Positions 17,691 through 27,009 are shown, counted from the first letter of the stretch. The stretch is 64,000 nt of DNA from Ruegeria faecimaris (GCF_900182615.1 NZ_FXTE01000004.1:62001-126000); one strand, 5' to 3'. The notes: generated from the sequence alone by a model not told the origin. Numbers and translations are program-made.

Positions 17691-19649
17691 ATGAAATGGC
17701 TAATGCGCATCCTGTTCCTTTTGGTGGCTGTGGTCGGTCTTGTCATCGGCGCGTTGCTGCTGATGCCGGGCGACAAGTTGGCGACCATTCTGGCCGAGCA
17801 GGTCAAGGCACAAACCGGGCGTGATCTGAAACTGTCGGGGGGCGTTAAGCTATCCTTCTGGCCTGTGCTGGGCATGGAAACCGGGGCGGTTTCCTTCGGA
17901 AATGCCTCGTGGGCGGGGTCTGAGCCGATGCTGAGCGCCGAAAGCCTGGCGGTTGGGGTCGATACCTTGGCCATTTTGTCCGGCGATGTGCTGATCAAAC
18001 GGATTATTGCCGAGAATCCGACCCTCAGACTTGAACTGTCAGACGGGCGCGGAAACTGGGAGTTTGACACGGCCGTCGCCCCGACAGCCAGCGGCTCGGG
18101 TGGATCAAAACCGGCGGATGCATCGCGTGCGGTGACACTGGAGCATCTGAAACTGACTCAGGCGCGTCTGATCTTTGTTGAAAATGGATCGGCCCGATTT
18201 GATGTCGCAGATGTGGATTTGTCTGCTAGTTGGCCAGCAGTCTCGGCCCCCATGGTTCTGGATGCACAAATGCCGGTTCCGGGCGGTGAGGCCCGCGTGG
18301 ATATCAAGATACCCGACCTGCCGGCCTATGCCTCGGGCGCGGCATCCGAGATTGAGCTGGCGCTTGCCGCCCCCGGTGGTGACATCGGGTTTGACGGGCG
18401 CGTCAACCTTGCCGGAGAGATGGACGGCAAGCTGCAGTTGAAAACCAAAGACACGGAAAAAATGCTGGCCGCGTTTGGTCAGGAGGGCGTTGGAGTGCCG
18501 CACGGGTTGGGCCGCGCTGCGAATGTGTCGGGGCAGATGACTTATACCAGAGATGGCCGCATATCTGTGCGCGATCTGGTGGCTTCACTCGACAGTAACC
18601 GTTTTACAGGCGAAGTTGATATTGTCATTTCCAACCCGCCACAGATCACCGCTCGGTTGGATGCCAGTGATCTTGATCTTTCTCGCTATAATCAAAGTGG
18701 TCAGACGGTCTCGTCCAGTTCAGGCGGTTCCGGCGCGGGTGCTGCCTCGGAGGGGTGGTCAAGGGAACCGATCGACGCCTCGGCGCTGGCTTTGGCCAAT
18801 GGTGAAATTCGACTGACAGCCAAATCTATCGCGCTGCCCGAGCTGACGCTTGGCCCCAGCGACCTGACAATGCGGCTGGACCGGTCTCGGGCTGCATTGG
18901 AGATGAACCCGGCAACCTTGTTTTCCGGAACGCTGAACGGGCAGGTGGTGGCCAATAATCGGAATGGGTTGTCCGTTGGCGGCAAGATAAAGGCCAAGGG
19001 CATTGACCTCAAACAAGCTCTGACAGCCTTGGTCGGGGTCGAGCGGCTGTCCGGGACCGGGTCAGGATCATTCGAGTTTCTGGGCGTTGGCCAGAACGAG
19101 AATCAGATCATGCGTTCTCTCAGCGGTAAGGGCCGCTTGGATGTAGGAAAGGGGTTGATATCGGGCTTTGACCTTGATCGTCTCATGGGACGAGGCAAAG
19201 GATCGGGTGGCACCACCGTGTTCAACAGCCTGACGGGTAGCTTCACCATTGATCAGGGCGTTTTGCAGAACAACGATTTGTTGATGTCGCTGGACAATTT
19301 CCGCGCGGATGGCAAAGGAAAAGTCGGGATCGGAGCGCGCAATATCGACTATCTGTTCACGCCGGTCGCTCTGCGTGCGAATTCGGGAGAGGGCCTGTCG
19401 GTTCCGGTGCGTATCGTTGGACCATGGAGCAATCCGTCGATCAAGCCGGACCTGACCAAGGTGATCGAAGCGGCCGCCGGAGGAAAGGTCAAAGAGCTTG
19501 AGGATGATGTCAAAAAGAAAGTCATCGACAAGATAGGCGGCGATACCGGTACGGCCGGGACTGACGGGGACAGCGTCGAGGATGCGCTGAAGAACAAGCT
19601 TGAGGACGAGGCCAAGAAAGGACTGCTTAAGCTGTTTGGCGGAAATTGA
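17691..19649 (+). CDS. AsmA family envelope protein
   Basis: A 652-residue protein with one N-terminal transmembrane helix (about 5-26, ending GALLLMPGD) and a long periplasmic repeat-rich body typical of AsmA/YhdP-like proteins, now viewed as lipid-transfer bridges between the membranes. The N-terminal domain reads LSGGVKLSFWPVLGMETGAVSFGN, the characteristic AsmA opening (cut here at 24 residues in the protein, residues 44-67). The AsmA-like C-terminal domain around 460-590 contains GSFEFLGVG and LMGRGKGSGG. The end is rich in Lys, Asp and Glu. The exact client lipid is unknown. Confidence 0.88.
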   Translation: MKWLMRILFLLVAVVGLVIGALLLMPGDKLATILAEQVKAQTGRDLKLSGGVKLSFWPVLGMETGAVSFGNASWAGSEPMLSAESLAVGVDTLAILSGDVLIKRIIAENPTLRLELSDGRGNWEFDTAVAPTASGSGGSKPADASRAVTLEHLKLTQARLIFVENGSARFDVADVDLSASWPAVSAPMVLDAQMPVPGGEARVDIKIPDLPAYASGAASEIELALAAPGGDIGFDGRVNLAGEMDGKLQLKTKDTEKMLAAFGQEGVGVPHGLGRAANVSGQMTYTRDGRISVRDLVASLDSNRFTGEVDIVISNPPQITARLDASDLDLSRYNQSGQTVSSSSGGSGAGAASEGWSREPIDASALALANGEIRLTAKSIALPELTLGPSDLTMRLDRSRAALEMNPATLFSGTLNGQVVANNRNGLSVGGKIKAKGIDLKQALTALVGVERLSGTGSGSFEFLGVGQNENQIMRSLSGKGRLDVGKGLISGFDLDRLMGRGKGSGGTTVFNSLTGSFTIDQGVLQNNDLLMSLDNFRADGKGKVGIGARNIDYLFTPVALRANSGEGLSVPVRIVGPWSNPSIKPDLTKVIEAAAGGKVKELEDDVKKKVIDKIGGDTGTAGTDGDSVEDALKNKLEDEAKKGLLKLFGGN

Positions 19650-19650
19650 A

Positions 19651-19674
19651 GTGTCGGGGCCAGCGCCCCGACAC
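19651..19674. terminator. Hairpin between the AsmA and phosphomannomutase genes
   Basis: Perfect 10-base arms GTGTCGGGGC / GCCCCGACAC around CAGC, placed between two converging stop codons. There is no T-run, so it may protect 3' ends or end transcription only weakly. Confidence 0.6.
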
Positions 19675-19680
19675 CAACGC

Positions 19681-21177
19681 TCAGATGGTCTGGTCGTAAT
19701 CTCCGACACCCGGTTCGGTTCGGATAACCGCGTCGATATCCGCAAAAATGGCACGCATCTCTTCTTCGCTTTCGCTGCTTTCGCAGACGACCACCAGATT
19801 GGGCGTATTCGACGAGGCGCGGACCAACCCCCAGCTGCCATTGTCCAGAATGACTCGGGCACCGTTGACAGTGACCACTTCTTTGATCGGGCGACCTGCT
19901 AGCGTCTCTCCGGCCTCGGATTTGGCGACCAGCTTTGCGACCAAACGGTCGAGTATGTCGTATTTTTCGATATCCGCTGCATAGGGGGACATGGTCGGTG
20001 TCGACCATGTTTTCGGTAGTGCCTTTCGCAGGTCGGACATGCTTTGGTCCGGGTTGCGGTCCATCAGTTTACAGATCTCAACCGCGACGCGCATGCCGCA
20101 ATCATAGCCACGGCCAATCGGTTCGGCCAAAAAGTAATGCCCCGACTTTTCGAACCCAGCCAGCGCGTTGATCTCTTTGACTCGCCGCTTCATGTGGCTG
20201 TGGCCGGTTTTCCAATAATCTGCCTTGACCCCGCGGGCCTTCAACTCGGGGTCGCTGGCAAAAAGGCCGGTTGATTTCACGTCGGCGACAAAGGTGGCAT
20301 TGGGGTAAATCTTGGCCAGATCGCGGGCCATGATCACGCCGACCTTATCAGCAAAAATCTCCTCCCCCTCGTCATCCACAACGCCACAGCGGTCACCGTC
20401 ACCATCGAATCCCAGCGCCATGTCGGCACCGCTGGCTTTCACGGTATCGGACATGTCGTGCAGCATTTCCATCGCTTCTGGGTTCGGGTTGTAATGCGGG
20501 AAGGTATAGTCCAGCTGGTTATGGCTGGGCACGACTTCGACCCCCATGCGTTCAAAGATTTCCGGGGCAAAGGCGGATGCGGTGCCGTTTCCTGTGGCAC
20601 AGACCACTTTGAGAGGTCGGGATATTCTGAAATCGCCGACCAGATCGTCGATATAGGCCTCTTTCACGCCATCAACGAATTCGTAGGACCCGCCAGGGTG
20701 GGTCTGCCCTTCGCCATTCAGAACAATGTCTCGCAGTTCCGACATCTCGTCCGGGCCATGGGTCAGGGGACGTTCAAACCCCATCTTGACCCCGGTCCAG
20801 CCATTTGGATTGTGGCTGGCCGTGACCATGGCCACCGCTGGAACGTCCAGATGGAACTGAGCGAAATAGGCCATCGGGCTAAGCGCCGGACCGATATCCT
20901 TTACCTGAATTCCCGCCTGCATCAGGCCCAGGATCAGGGCATTTTTAATGGTCAGAGAATAATCACGATAATCATTGGCTACAGCAATCACGGGTTCAAT
21001 CCCACGCTTGCGCATCTGTGTGCCCAGACCCAACCCCAGTGCGGTCATGCCCGGCAGGTTGATCTCTTCTGGATATTTCCAGCGGGCATCATATTCGCGA
21101 AAGCCGGTTGGCTTGATCATTGCGTCGCGCAGAAAGCTCCAGGTGTTCGGAGTCACCTCGGGGTTGGGTTTGGTCAT
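19681..21177 (-). CDS. Phosphomannomutase/phosphoglucomutase
   Basis: Interconverts hexose-6- and hexose-1-phosphates for sugar-nucleotide synthesis (alpha-D-phosphohexomutase family). Of 498 residues, the catalytic phosphoserine is Ser121 in TASHNPNGWTGVKMG; the metal loop is GFDGDGDRCGVVDDEG around residue 260; the sugar-binding and phosphate-binding loops follow (EKSGHYFL, and ASSNTPNLVV at the C-terminus, an RxSNTxP-type loop). The gene is the last of a minus-strand operon after kdsA (14-base gap), so it probably supplies mannose- or glucose-1-phosphate for surface polysaccharide. Confidence 0.93.
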   Translation of the reverse strand: MTKPNPEVTPNTWSFLRDAMIKPTGFREYDARWKYPEEINLPGMTALGLGLGTQMRKRGIEPVIAVANDYRDYSLTIKNALILGLMQAGIQVKDIGPALSPMAYFAQFHLDVPAVAMVTASHNPNGWTGVKMGFERPLTHGPDEMSELRDIVLNGEGQTHPGGSYEFVDGVKEAYIDDLVGDFRISRPLKVVCATGNGTASAFAPEIFERMGVEVVPSHNQLDYTFPHYNPNPEAMEMLHDMSDTVKASGADMALGFDGDGDRCGVVDDEGEEIFADKVGVIMARDLAKIYPNATFVADVKSTGLFASDPELKARGVKADYWKTGHSHMKRRVKEINALAGFEKSGHYFLAEPIGRGYDCGMRVAVEICKLMDRNPDQSMSDLRKALPKTWSTPTMSPYAADIEKYDILDRLVAKLVAKSEAGETLAGRPIKEVVTVNGARVILDNGSWGLVRASSNTPNLVVVCESSESEEEMRAIFADIDAVIRTEPGVGDYDQTI

Positions 21178-21191
21178 GGGAATACTCTTGT

Positions 21192-22025
21192 TCAGATCTG
21201 GATAGGGTTGGCCTTGGCCAACGCATCAAAACGCATCAATGTATCGATGAGCTGCGGCATCTGGTCCAATGGGATCATATTAGGACCGTCGGAAGGTGCA
21301 GTATCAGGGTCCTGATGGGTTTCGATAAAAACCGCACCGATGCCAAGCGAAACCGCAGCGCGGGCCATCACAGGCGCGAATTCTCGCTGCCCACCAGTTG
21401 AACCACCTTTGCCGCCAGGCTGCTGTACCGAGTGTGTGGCATCCATTACGACCGGGTATCCCGTTTTGGCCATCTGCGGCAGGCCGCGCATGTCAGCGAC
21501 CAACGTATTATATCCAAACGAAGTTCCGCGTTCTGTCAGTAGGATGTTTGTGTTCCCAGTGCTTTCGACCTTGCTCACGATGTTGCCCATCTCCCATGGG
21601 GCCAAAAACTGTCCTTTTTTGACATTAACCGCCTTGCCGGTTTCGCCAGCTGCGAGCAGCATATCTGTTTGTCGGCATAGAAAGGCAGGGATTTGCAGCA
21701 CGTCCACAGCCTCGGCCGCAATCGCGCACTGGGCTTCGGTATGTACGTCAGTCAGCACTGGAATACCCAAGGTTTTGCGGATGTCATCCAGAACCTTGAG
21801 CCCTGTGTCTATTCCCATACCTCGCGCACCCGACAGCGAAGTTCGGTTCGCCTTGTCGTACGAGGCTTTAAAGACGTACTGCGCCCCGGCGGCGTCGCAG
21901 GCCTCTTTCATTTTTCCTGCGATCATTTGGGCATGATCGGCAGTTTCCAGTTGGCAGGGACCGGCGATGATCGTCAGCGGAAGATCATTGCCGACCGTGA
22001 GATCGGAGATTTTTACATGTTTCAT
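21192..22025 (-). CDS. kdsA: 3-deoxy-8-phosphooctulonate synthase (Kdo-8-phosphate synthase)
   Basis: Condenses arabinose-5-phosphate with phosphoenolpyruvate to Kdo-8-phosphate, needed for lipopolysaccharide core and for the poly-Kdo linker of some capsules. The 277 residues are the standard length. Diagnostic stretches are LTIIAGPCQLET, FKASYDKANRTS, DVHTEAQ, LQIPAFLCRQTDML and DATHSVQQPGG. The Cys in AGPCQ suggests the metal-dependent group of KdsA enzymes. It starts five bases after the stop of the kpsE-like gene and is followed by the phosphomannomutase, tying it to capsule or LPS work. Confidence 0.97.
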   Translation of the reverse strand: MKHVKISDLTVGNDLPLTIIAGPCQLETADHAQMIAGKMKEACDAAGAQYVFKASYDKANRTSLSGARGMGIDTGLKVLDDIRKTLGIPVLTDVHTEAQCAIAAEAVDVLQIPAFLCRQTDMLLAAGETGKAVNVKKGQFLAPWEMGNIVSKVESTGNTNILLTERGTSFGYNTLVADMRGLPQMAKTGYPVVMDATHSVQQPGGKGGSTGGQREFAPVMARAAVSLGIGAVFIETHQDPDTAPSDGPNMIPLDQMPQLIDTLMRFDALAKANPIQI

Positions 22026-22030
22026 GTGTC

Positions 22031-23605
22031 TTACGAGGATACCTGTTCACGAAGGACCGACGCGGTAAGCGAGATCATCAGGTAGATACCAGCAAACAAC
22101 AGGAAAGCCAAAATCGTATTTTCGAACTTGCGCGGATAGCTGGGTTCCTGACTGGGAACAGGATTGACGGAAACCGTCAGATACCGAACCTGACGATTGG
22201 CTTCGGTCCTGGTTGTCTCCATATGCTGCATAGCTGATTGCAGGATCATATCCCGAGCGGCCAGATCGGCCTGTGCCATCTGAATCCGAACACTCAGCCT
22301 GGCCAGCGAATTCTCGCCGGCAGAGACATCCAGCATTTCGGCGTTCAATTCCTCCAGCACAACCGTAAGCCGTGCGATGTCGGCCTGTGCGCCATCCACC
22401 TTGGCTTTGTTTGGGCGGCGATTGTCCAACAAGGCTGCAAGCTGCAGTTCTTTGTCCTGAATAAGCGTCTCGATTTCGTTTATGCGGCCCCGCAACCCGG
22501 CAATGACGCTTTCAGGGTCAAGGATTGCGCCTTGCAGCTGAAGCTCGATCAGGTCTTCCTGAGCTTTCTTGCGTTCTTCCTGAGCGCTTACAAACCCTTC
22601 CCGGGCATCTTTCATCTGGTCTTCGCGTTTCTTTTCGGTCAGCGCGTTTACCCGTTGCTCGGCATAGGAAATCAGTTCTCGTGAAAACGCGGCCGAAGTC
22701 TGGGGGTCAGGTGTCGCCACCTCCATCCGGATCAGGCCATCGGTCGGGTCATATCCGACCGTGATCATGCGTTTGTACAGCTTGTAAGCCTCTTCGAGAC
22801 TGGCGTCTGGGGACAATCGCTGAATGGGGTCGATCCAGTCCTGTTTGAACACATCGGCGAAACCGGCCTCTGTGTCCAAAAGTTCAAGCGCATCTTTCGA
22901 TTCCAGAAACTCCTGGGTGGCAACCGAATCCTGCGTGGTCGCAAATTGGGTCCCTGCCAGAAGCCCTCCGATAGAGCCCGCGCCCCCGTCCGCCTGAAGG
23001 ATAAGAAAGGCAGAGTTGCTGGCGTACATTGGGGTCGCGATCCGATAGAAATAGAGACCCACGACAAAGGTAGGTAGCAGGACAAAGACCGCAAGCCGCG
23101 CAAACAGAGCGAACAGTTTGCGACGGCGGCGGCGGGCGATGTCCCTCTGAATCTGTCCGATTTCACGTTCACGCCGCTCAGCCGGGCTCATCTCGGGTCC
23201 GGGCAAGTTCTCTGGTGCATCTTTCACGGTCTGGGGCAGGTGGATCGTGACGCGATCATTCGTCTGCTCGTCCGAAGTTTTCTTTTCCGAGGCAAGGTTC
23301 AGTAGACTGGAGCGTTCAAACGGATCAATTCCCTTTTTGCGCAACAACCGAACTGCATCATAGTCCGAAGTCGCCGCAAGACCGTTTTTCTGGGCAAGAC
23401 GACGTGCCACCCTCAGTTGGCGGCCGGTCAGTCCCTCGCGTTTGATAGCGTCGATCTCGGTCCCTACTGGCGGTTCATTTTCTGGGCCGGGCGCCTTTGT
23501 GGCCTGGCGAATACGCGAGATCGCGTCTTCGCGCGTTTCGGCATTTCCCGCAGACCGCCGTTTGCGGCGCCAGTTGTATTTATCAGCCCTGGGTTTGGTA
23601 GTCAT
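22031..23605 (-). CDS. Capsule polysaccharide export inner-membrane protein, KpsE/Wzz-like
   Basis: A polysaccharide co-polymerase/export protein of 524 residues. A Wzz-like pattern is clear: transmembrane helix at about 163-188 (FARLAVFVLLPTFVVGLYF), a long periplasmic coiled coil about 300-490 rich in Glu, Lys and Leu, and a closing helix near the C-terminus (ILAFLLFAGIYLMISL). Unusual is a charged cytoplasmic N-terminus of about 160 residues containing GLTGRQLRVARRLAQKNG. The start at 23605 is chosen since the longer frame extends into the upstream gene; the two genes overlap by 23 bases. It pairs with the ATPase upstream. Confidence 0.85.
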   Translation of the reverse strand: MTTKPRADKYNWRRKRRSAGNAETREDAISRIRQATKAPGPENEPPVGTEIDAIKREGLTGRQLRVARRLAQKNGLAATSDYDAVRLLRKKGIDPFERSSLLNLASEKKTSDEQTNDRVTIHLPQTVKDAPENLPGPEMSPAERREREIGQIQRDIARRRRRKLFALFARLAVFVLLPTFVVGLYFYRIATPMYASNSAFLILQADGGAGSIGGLLAGTQFATTQDSVATQEFLESKDALELLDTEAGFADVFKQDWIDPIQRLSPDASLEEAYKLYKRMITVGYDPTDGLIRMEVATPDPQTSAAFSRELISYAEQRVNALTEKKREDQMKDAREGFVSAQEERKKAQEDLIELQLQGAILDPESVIAGLRGRINEIETLIQDKELQLAALLDNRRPNKAKVDGAQADIARLTVVLEELNAEMLDVSAGENSLARLSVRIQMAQADLAARDMILQSAMQHMETTRTEANRQVRYLTVSVNPVPSQEPSYPRKFENTILAFLLFAGIYLMISLTASVLREQVSS

Positions 23606-24242
23606 ATAACTGCTTTGCCTCTTCCAAGGTTTCGAACAAGTGAAGCTGACCATCCACTAATACCGCCGCCTGACGCGCGAATTTTTCAAGCAGGGCCGGG
23701 TTGTGAGAGACGATGACCAGTGTTGTTGTGCGCAGCCGTTCCTGCAGAATGTCGCCTGCCTTTTTGTTGAATTCAACATCCGTTGTGGCCGGCATCCCTT
23801 CGTCGATGAGGTACATGTCGAAATCCAGAGCCAGCATCAACGCGAATGTGAACCGCGACCGCATACCGGATGAATAGGTCGCCAGCGGTTGATTGAAATA
23901 TTCACCCAGGCCACACAGCCAACTGCAATATGCCTCGACATAGTCCGGGTCCATACCATAGATCTTGGCGATATAGCGCGAGTTCTCCAGAGCCGACAGC
24001 TTGTTTGAAACTCCGCCGGTAAATCCCATCGGAAAAGAGACGCGGCAGGATTTGCGAATGACCCCTTCGTCGGGTTTCTCTAGTCCGGCCATCATGTTGA
24101 TCAGGGTGGTTTTCCCGGTACCGTTCGGGGCCAGAATACCGATGGATGTGCCAAGTTCGACGCGAAAAGACACTCTGTCCAGAATCACCTTTCGGCGCGT
24201 CCCGGTCCAAAAGGACTTGCTGACATTTTCAAACTCAAGCAT
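23583..24242 (-). CDS. Capsule polysaccharide ABC exporter ATPase, KpsT-like
   Basis: ATPase of a KpsMT-type capsule exporter, 219 residues as for KpsT. The Walker A loop is LAPNGTGKTTLINMMAG; the signature region is the KpsT-like YSSGMRSRFTFALMLALD rather than LSGGQ; Walker B is DMYLIDEGMPATTD, and the switch His lies in VIVSHNP. It is the first gene of an operon with the KpsE-like protein, kdsA and the phosphomannomutase. The KpsM permease that it needs is not within the window. Confidence 0.9.
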   Translation of the reverse strand: MLEFENVSKSFWTGTRRKVILDRVSFRVELGTSIGILAPNGTGKTTLINMMAGLEKPDEGVIRKSCRVSFPMGFTGGVSNKLSALENSRYIAKIYGMDPDYVEAYCSWLCGLGEYFNQPLATYSSGMRSRFTFALMLALDFDMYLIDEGMPATTDVEFNKKAGDILQERLRTTTLVIVSHNPALLEKFARQAAVLVDGQLHLFETLEEAKQLYDYQTQG

Positions 24243-24470
24243 CCAAGGCCTGCGGGTTTATCTTGTTGTTGCTCCGTTCGGATCGGCGAAAGAACGGTAC
24301 CTCTACGGCGCCATATAGGCCACATTATGTCGAATTATGAAACAAATGATCAATGCGTTCCGGGGGTCGTTTTTGGTAATGTGACTTTTGCATCTGTTGG
24401 CGTCTGGATGTGTGTTACCTATCTTGCTTTCAGAACACCAACCATCTGATGCGGCACTGATTGCGATCTC

Positions 24471-25058
24471 ATGAACCCACTCGAAAAAGAAATAGAGGCC
24501 TGCCGTATTTGTGCTGACCGATTTGCGGCAACTGAAACCGCGCATGAACCAAGACCCATTGTCTGGTTCCGCAAAGACACGCCCGTTTTAGTCTGTGGTC
24601 AGGCTCCGGGGGCACGAGTGCATGCGTCGGGTCGCCCTTTTACCGACCCTTCCGGTGATCGGCTTCGGGCGTGGTTGGGTGTTGATGAGGAGCTGTTTTA
24701 TGACCGTTCGCGTGTCTCGATCGTTCCAATGGCGTTTTGCTTTCCCGGCTATGATGCGCGCAAGGCAGATTTGCCTCCTCCGCCAGTATGCGGTCAGACT
24801 TGGCATGATCGGGTCATGGCGGATCTTGGGCCTGTGCCGTTGACCATTCTTGTCGGGGGGCACGCCCATAGATATCACCTGAAGTCACGTGGGTCAGTCA
24901 CCGAAACCGTGCGCAACTGGCGGGACTATGCACCGCGGGTCTTTGCCTTGCCTCATCCGTCCTGGCGGAATACGGCATGGATGAAGAAAAACCCGTGGTT
25001 CGAAGCCGATCTGTTGCCGGTTTTGCGCGCACGGGTGCAGGAGGTTCTGAATGACTGA
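24471..25058 (+). CDS. Uracil-DNA glycosylase family protein
   Basis: A 195-residue single-domain protein of the uracil-DNA-glycosylase superfamily. Motif I is seen as VCGQAPGARVHASGRPFTDPSGDRL split across residues 43-67, and the second motif as LPHPSWRN around residue 170, close to the HPSPLN/HPSxRN loop of family 4/5 enzymes. CRICADRF near the N-terminus has two Cys, but the four-Cys set of iron-sulfur UDGs is not obvious. The substrate base is not proven. It overlaps the sseB-like gene by eight bases, so they form an operon. Confidence 0.85.
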   Translation: MNPLEKEIEACRICADRFAATETAHEPRPIVWFRKDTPVLVCGQAPGARVHASGRPFTDPSGDRLRAWLGVDEELFYDRSRVSIVPMAFCFPGYDARKADLPPPPVCGQTWHDRVMADLGPVPLTILVGGHAHRYHLKSRGSVTETVRNWRDYAPRVFALPHPSWRNTAWMKKNPWFEADLLPVLRARVQEVLND

Positions 25059-25839
25059 GATTTCGGCTCTGGACGCCGCCCATGCCGCGGCTGAGGCCGC
25101 TCCGCAGGATGATGCAGCCCGTCTGCGTTTCTTTGAACGGCTGGCTGACAGTGAGCTGTTCCTGATGCTGACGGAAGAGGCAAAGAACGAGAATATTTCG
25201 CCCGAATTGTTCGACGTGGCAGACGGGCGTTTTGTGCTGGCTTTCGATCGCGAAGACCGGCTGGCCCGCTTCGCAGACCGCCCGGTGCCCTATGTTGCGC
25301 TGTCGGGGCGGGTTTTATCGTCTATGTTGTCGGGGCAGGGGATCGGGCTGGGGTTGAACCTTGAGGTTGCCCCGTCCTCGATGTTGATCCCGCCCGAGGC
25401 ATTGGGCTGGTTGATGGAAACTTTGCAGCATGGTCCCGAAGAGGTGCAACAGCACCTGTCCGAGTTCCTGGCTCCATCGGGGTTGCCCGACGAACTGCTG
25501 ACAGCTTTGGACGCCAAGCTGGCTACGGCCATTGGGTTGGCGCAAGCCGCCTATCTGGTCAGCACCAAAACGGCTGAAGGTGGGTTCGGGCATTTGCTGG
25601 GTTTTGTCGATGCCGTCGAAGGGGCAGAGGCAGCTCTGGCCAAGGCCGCATCCGAAGCGCTTACCTTTTCCGGGGTCGAAGCTGGGGCAATGGACGTAGG
25701 TTTTTTCAAATCAAGTGACACGGCCGCAGCGTCTTTGGCGCGGGTGGGTTTGCGGTACGATCTGCCGCAGCCTGAGGCGCGTGTGAATGCGCATATCGCT
25801 CCTGGGCGCGATCCGGACAAACCGCCTTTGCTTAAGTAA
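25051..25839 (+). CDS. SseB family protein
   Basis: A 262-residue cytosolic protein with an SseB N-terminal domain: LFFLML-type strand (SELFLMLTEEAK), then FVLAFDREDRLARFADRPVPY near 70-90 and GRVLSSMLSGQGIGLGLN near 98-115. The C-terminal half is Ala-rich and helical. SseB-like domains occur in enhanced-serine-sensitivity proteins and type III secretion proteins; the function of this group is unknown. It overlaps the glycosylase gene by eight bases. Confidence 0.8.
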   Translation: MTEISALDAAHAAAEAAPQDDAARLRFFERLADSELFLMLTEEAKNENISPELFDVADGRFVLAFDREDRLARFADRPVPYVALSGRVLSSMLSGQGIGLGLNLEVAPSSMLIPPEALGWLMETLQHGPEEVQQHLSEFLAPSGLPDELLTALDAKLATAIGLAQAAYLVSTKTAEGGFGHLLGFVDAVEGAEAALAKAASEALTFSGVEAGAMDVGFFKSSDTAAASLARVGLRYDLPQPEARVNAHIAPGRDPDKPPLLK

Positions 25840-25849
25840 TGGCGGAATG

Positions 25850-25877
25850 GGGCTTCGCAGATTGATCCGCGAAGCCC
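25850..25877. terminator. Hairpin between sseB-like gene and yghU
   Basis: Perfect arms GGGCTTCGC / GCGAAGCCC with a ten-base loop between two converging genes; followed by GGTTTGTTT on the plus strand. Confidence 0.7.
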
Positions 25878-25884
25878 GGTTTGT

Positions 25885-26763
25885 TTACTCGGCTGCCGGC
25901 TCCAGCTTGTCCTGTGTACGCGTTTCAAAGTCGCCAGCCTCGTGGCGTTCGTGAAGCTGTGTATGCTTTTCGCCGAAGGCACGATTGACCATGCGACCGC
26001 GTTTCACGGCGGGACGGCCGTCAATCTCCTTGGCCCAGCGCATGACGTTCTTGTAGGATTCGACGTCCAGGAACTCGGCTGCGCTGTACAGGCGCCCAAG
26101 AACCAGTTGTCCGTACCAGGGCCAGATCGCGATATCGGCGATAGAGTAATCCTCGCCTGCGATATAGGTTTTCTCGGACAGCTCCCGATCCAGAACATCC
26201 AGCTGCCGCTTGGTTTCCATGGCAAAGCGGTTGATGGGATATTCCCATTTCTCGGGCGCATAGGCGTAGAAATGGCCAAACCCGCCACCCAGATATGGTG
26301 CACTGCCCATTTGCCAGAAAACCCAGTTCATCACCTCTGTCCGTTCGGGCCCGGATTCGGGTAGGAAAGCGTTGAACCTTTCAGCCAGGTGAAACAGAAT
26401 CGAGGCACTTTCGAACACGCGCACAGGTTTTTCACCGGACCGATCCCACAGGGCAGGGATCTTCGAGTTCGGGTTGGCCTCTACAAAGCCCGAACTAAAC
26501 TGATCTCCCTGGCCGATGTTGATCAGCCAGGCGTTATACTCGGCCTCTTCATGGCCTAGCGCCAGAAGCTCTTCCAGCATGACGGTTACTTTTACCCCGT
26601 TAGGAGTGGCAAGCGAATAGAGCTGCAGAGGATGGCGCCCAGCAGGCAAATCCTTGTCATGAGTTGCCCCCGCAATCGGGCGGTTGATATTAGCGAATTG
26701 TCCGCCGTTTTGGCTATCCCATGTCCAGACCATCGGGGGCGTATAGGTCGATTGCTCGCTCAT
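25885..26763 (-). CDS. yghU: Glutathione-dependent disulfide-bond oxidoreductase, YghU-type GST
   Basis: A nu-class GST-like protein of 292 residues, as for E. coli YghU, which binds two glutathiones and reduces disulfides such as 2-hydroxyethyl disulfide. Family marks: YTPPMVWTWDSQNGGQFA at the N-terminus, LYSLATPNGVKVTVMLEE with the Thr-Pro-Asn of the active site near residue 52, INIGQGDQFSSGFVEANPN, and NSKIPALWD. The C-terminal helical domain holds FNAFLPESGP and AIWPWYGQL. The monocistronic gene lies between convergent and divergent neighbours. Confidence 0.95.
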   Translation of the reverse strand: MSEQSTYTPPMVWTWDSQNGGQFANINRPIAGATHDKDLPAGRHPLQLYSLATPNGVKVTVMLEELLALGHEEAEYNAWLINIGQGDQFSSGFVEANPNSKIPALWDRSGEKPVRVFESASILFHLAERFNAFLPESGPERTEVMNWVFWQMGSAPYLGGGFGHFYAYAPEKWEYPINRFAMETKRQLDVLDRELSEKTYIAGEDYSIADIAIWPWYGQLVLGRLYSAAEFLDVESYKNVMRWAKEIDGRPAVKRGRMVNRAFGEKHTQLHERHEAGDFETRTQDKLEPAAE

Positions 26764-27009
26764 TTCTTGCCTTTCTCAGCAAAGTTCGGGTGAATTATCC
26801 GTTCGCTTCAACAGCTAATATTGCAAAGGGCAAAGTCCAACCCTGCCCGTTGGGAAGATTTTGTAACATTCAGTGCAAAAGACTTCACGTTTTCTCATTC
26901 GATGTCACAGCGACGCGAGCGGGACTGCGTTCGATCGAGGAATCACCTATTCTCTGCACAGCCCCGTATTCCGGGCCGATCACCCATCCAATAAAAAAGG
27001 ACCGCCCTT

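Noticed and set aside
20458..21315. Plus-strand 285-codon frame
   Set aside because: Antisense to the phosphomannomutase and kdsA genes; no domain or signal.
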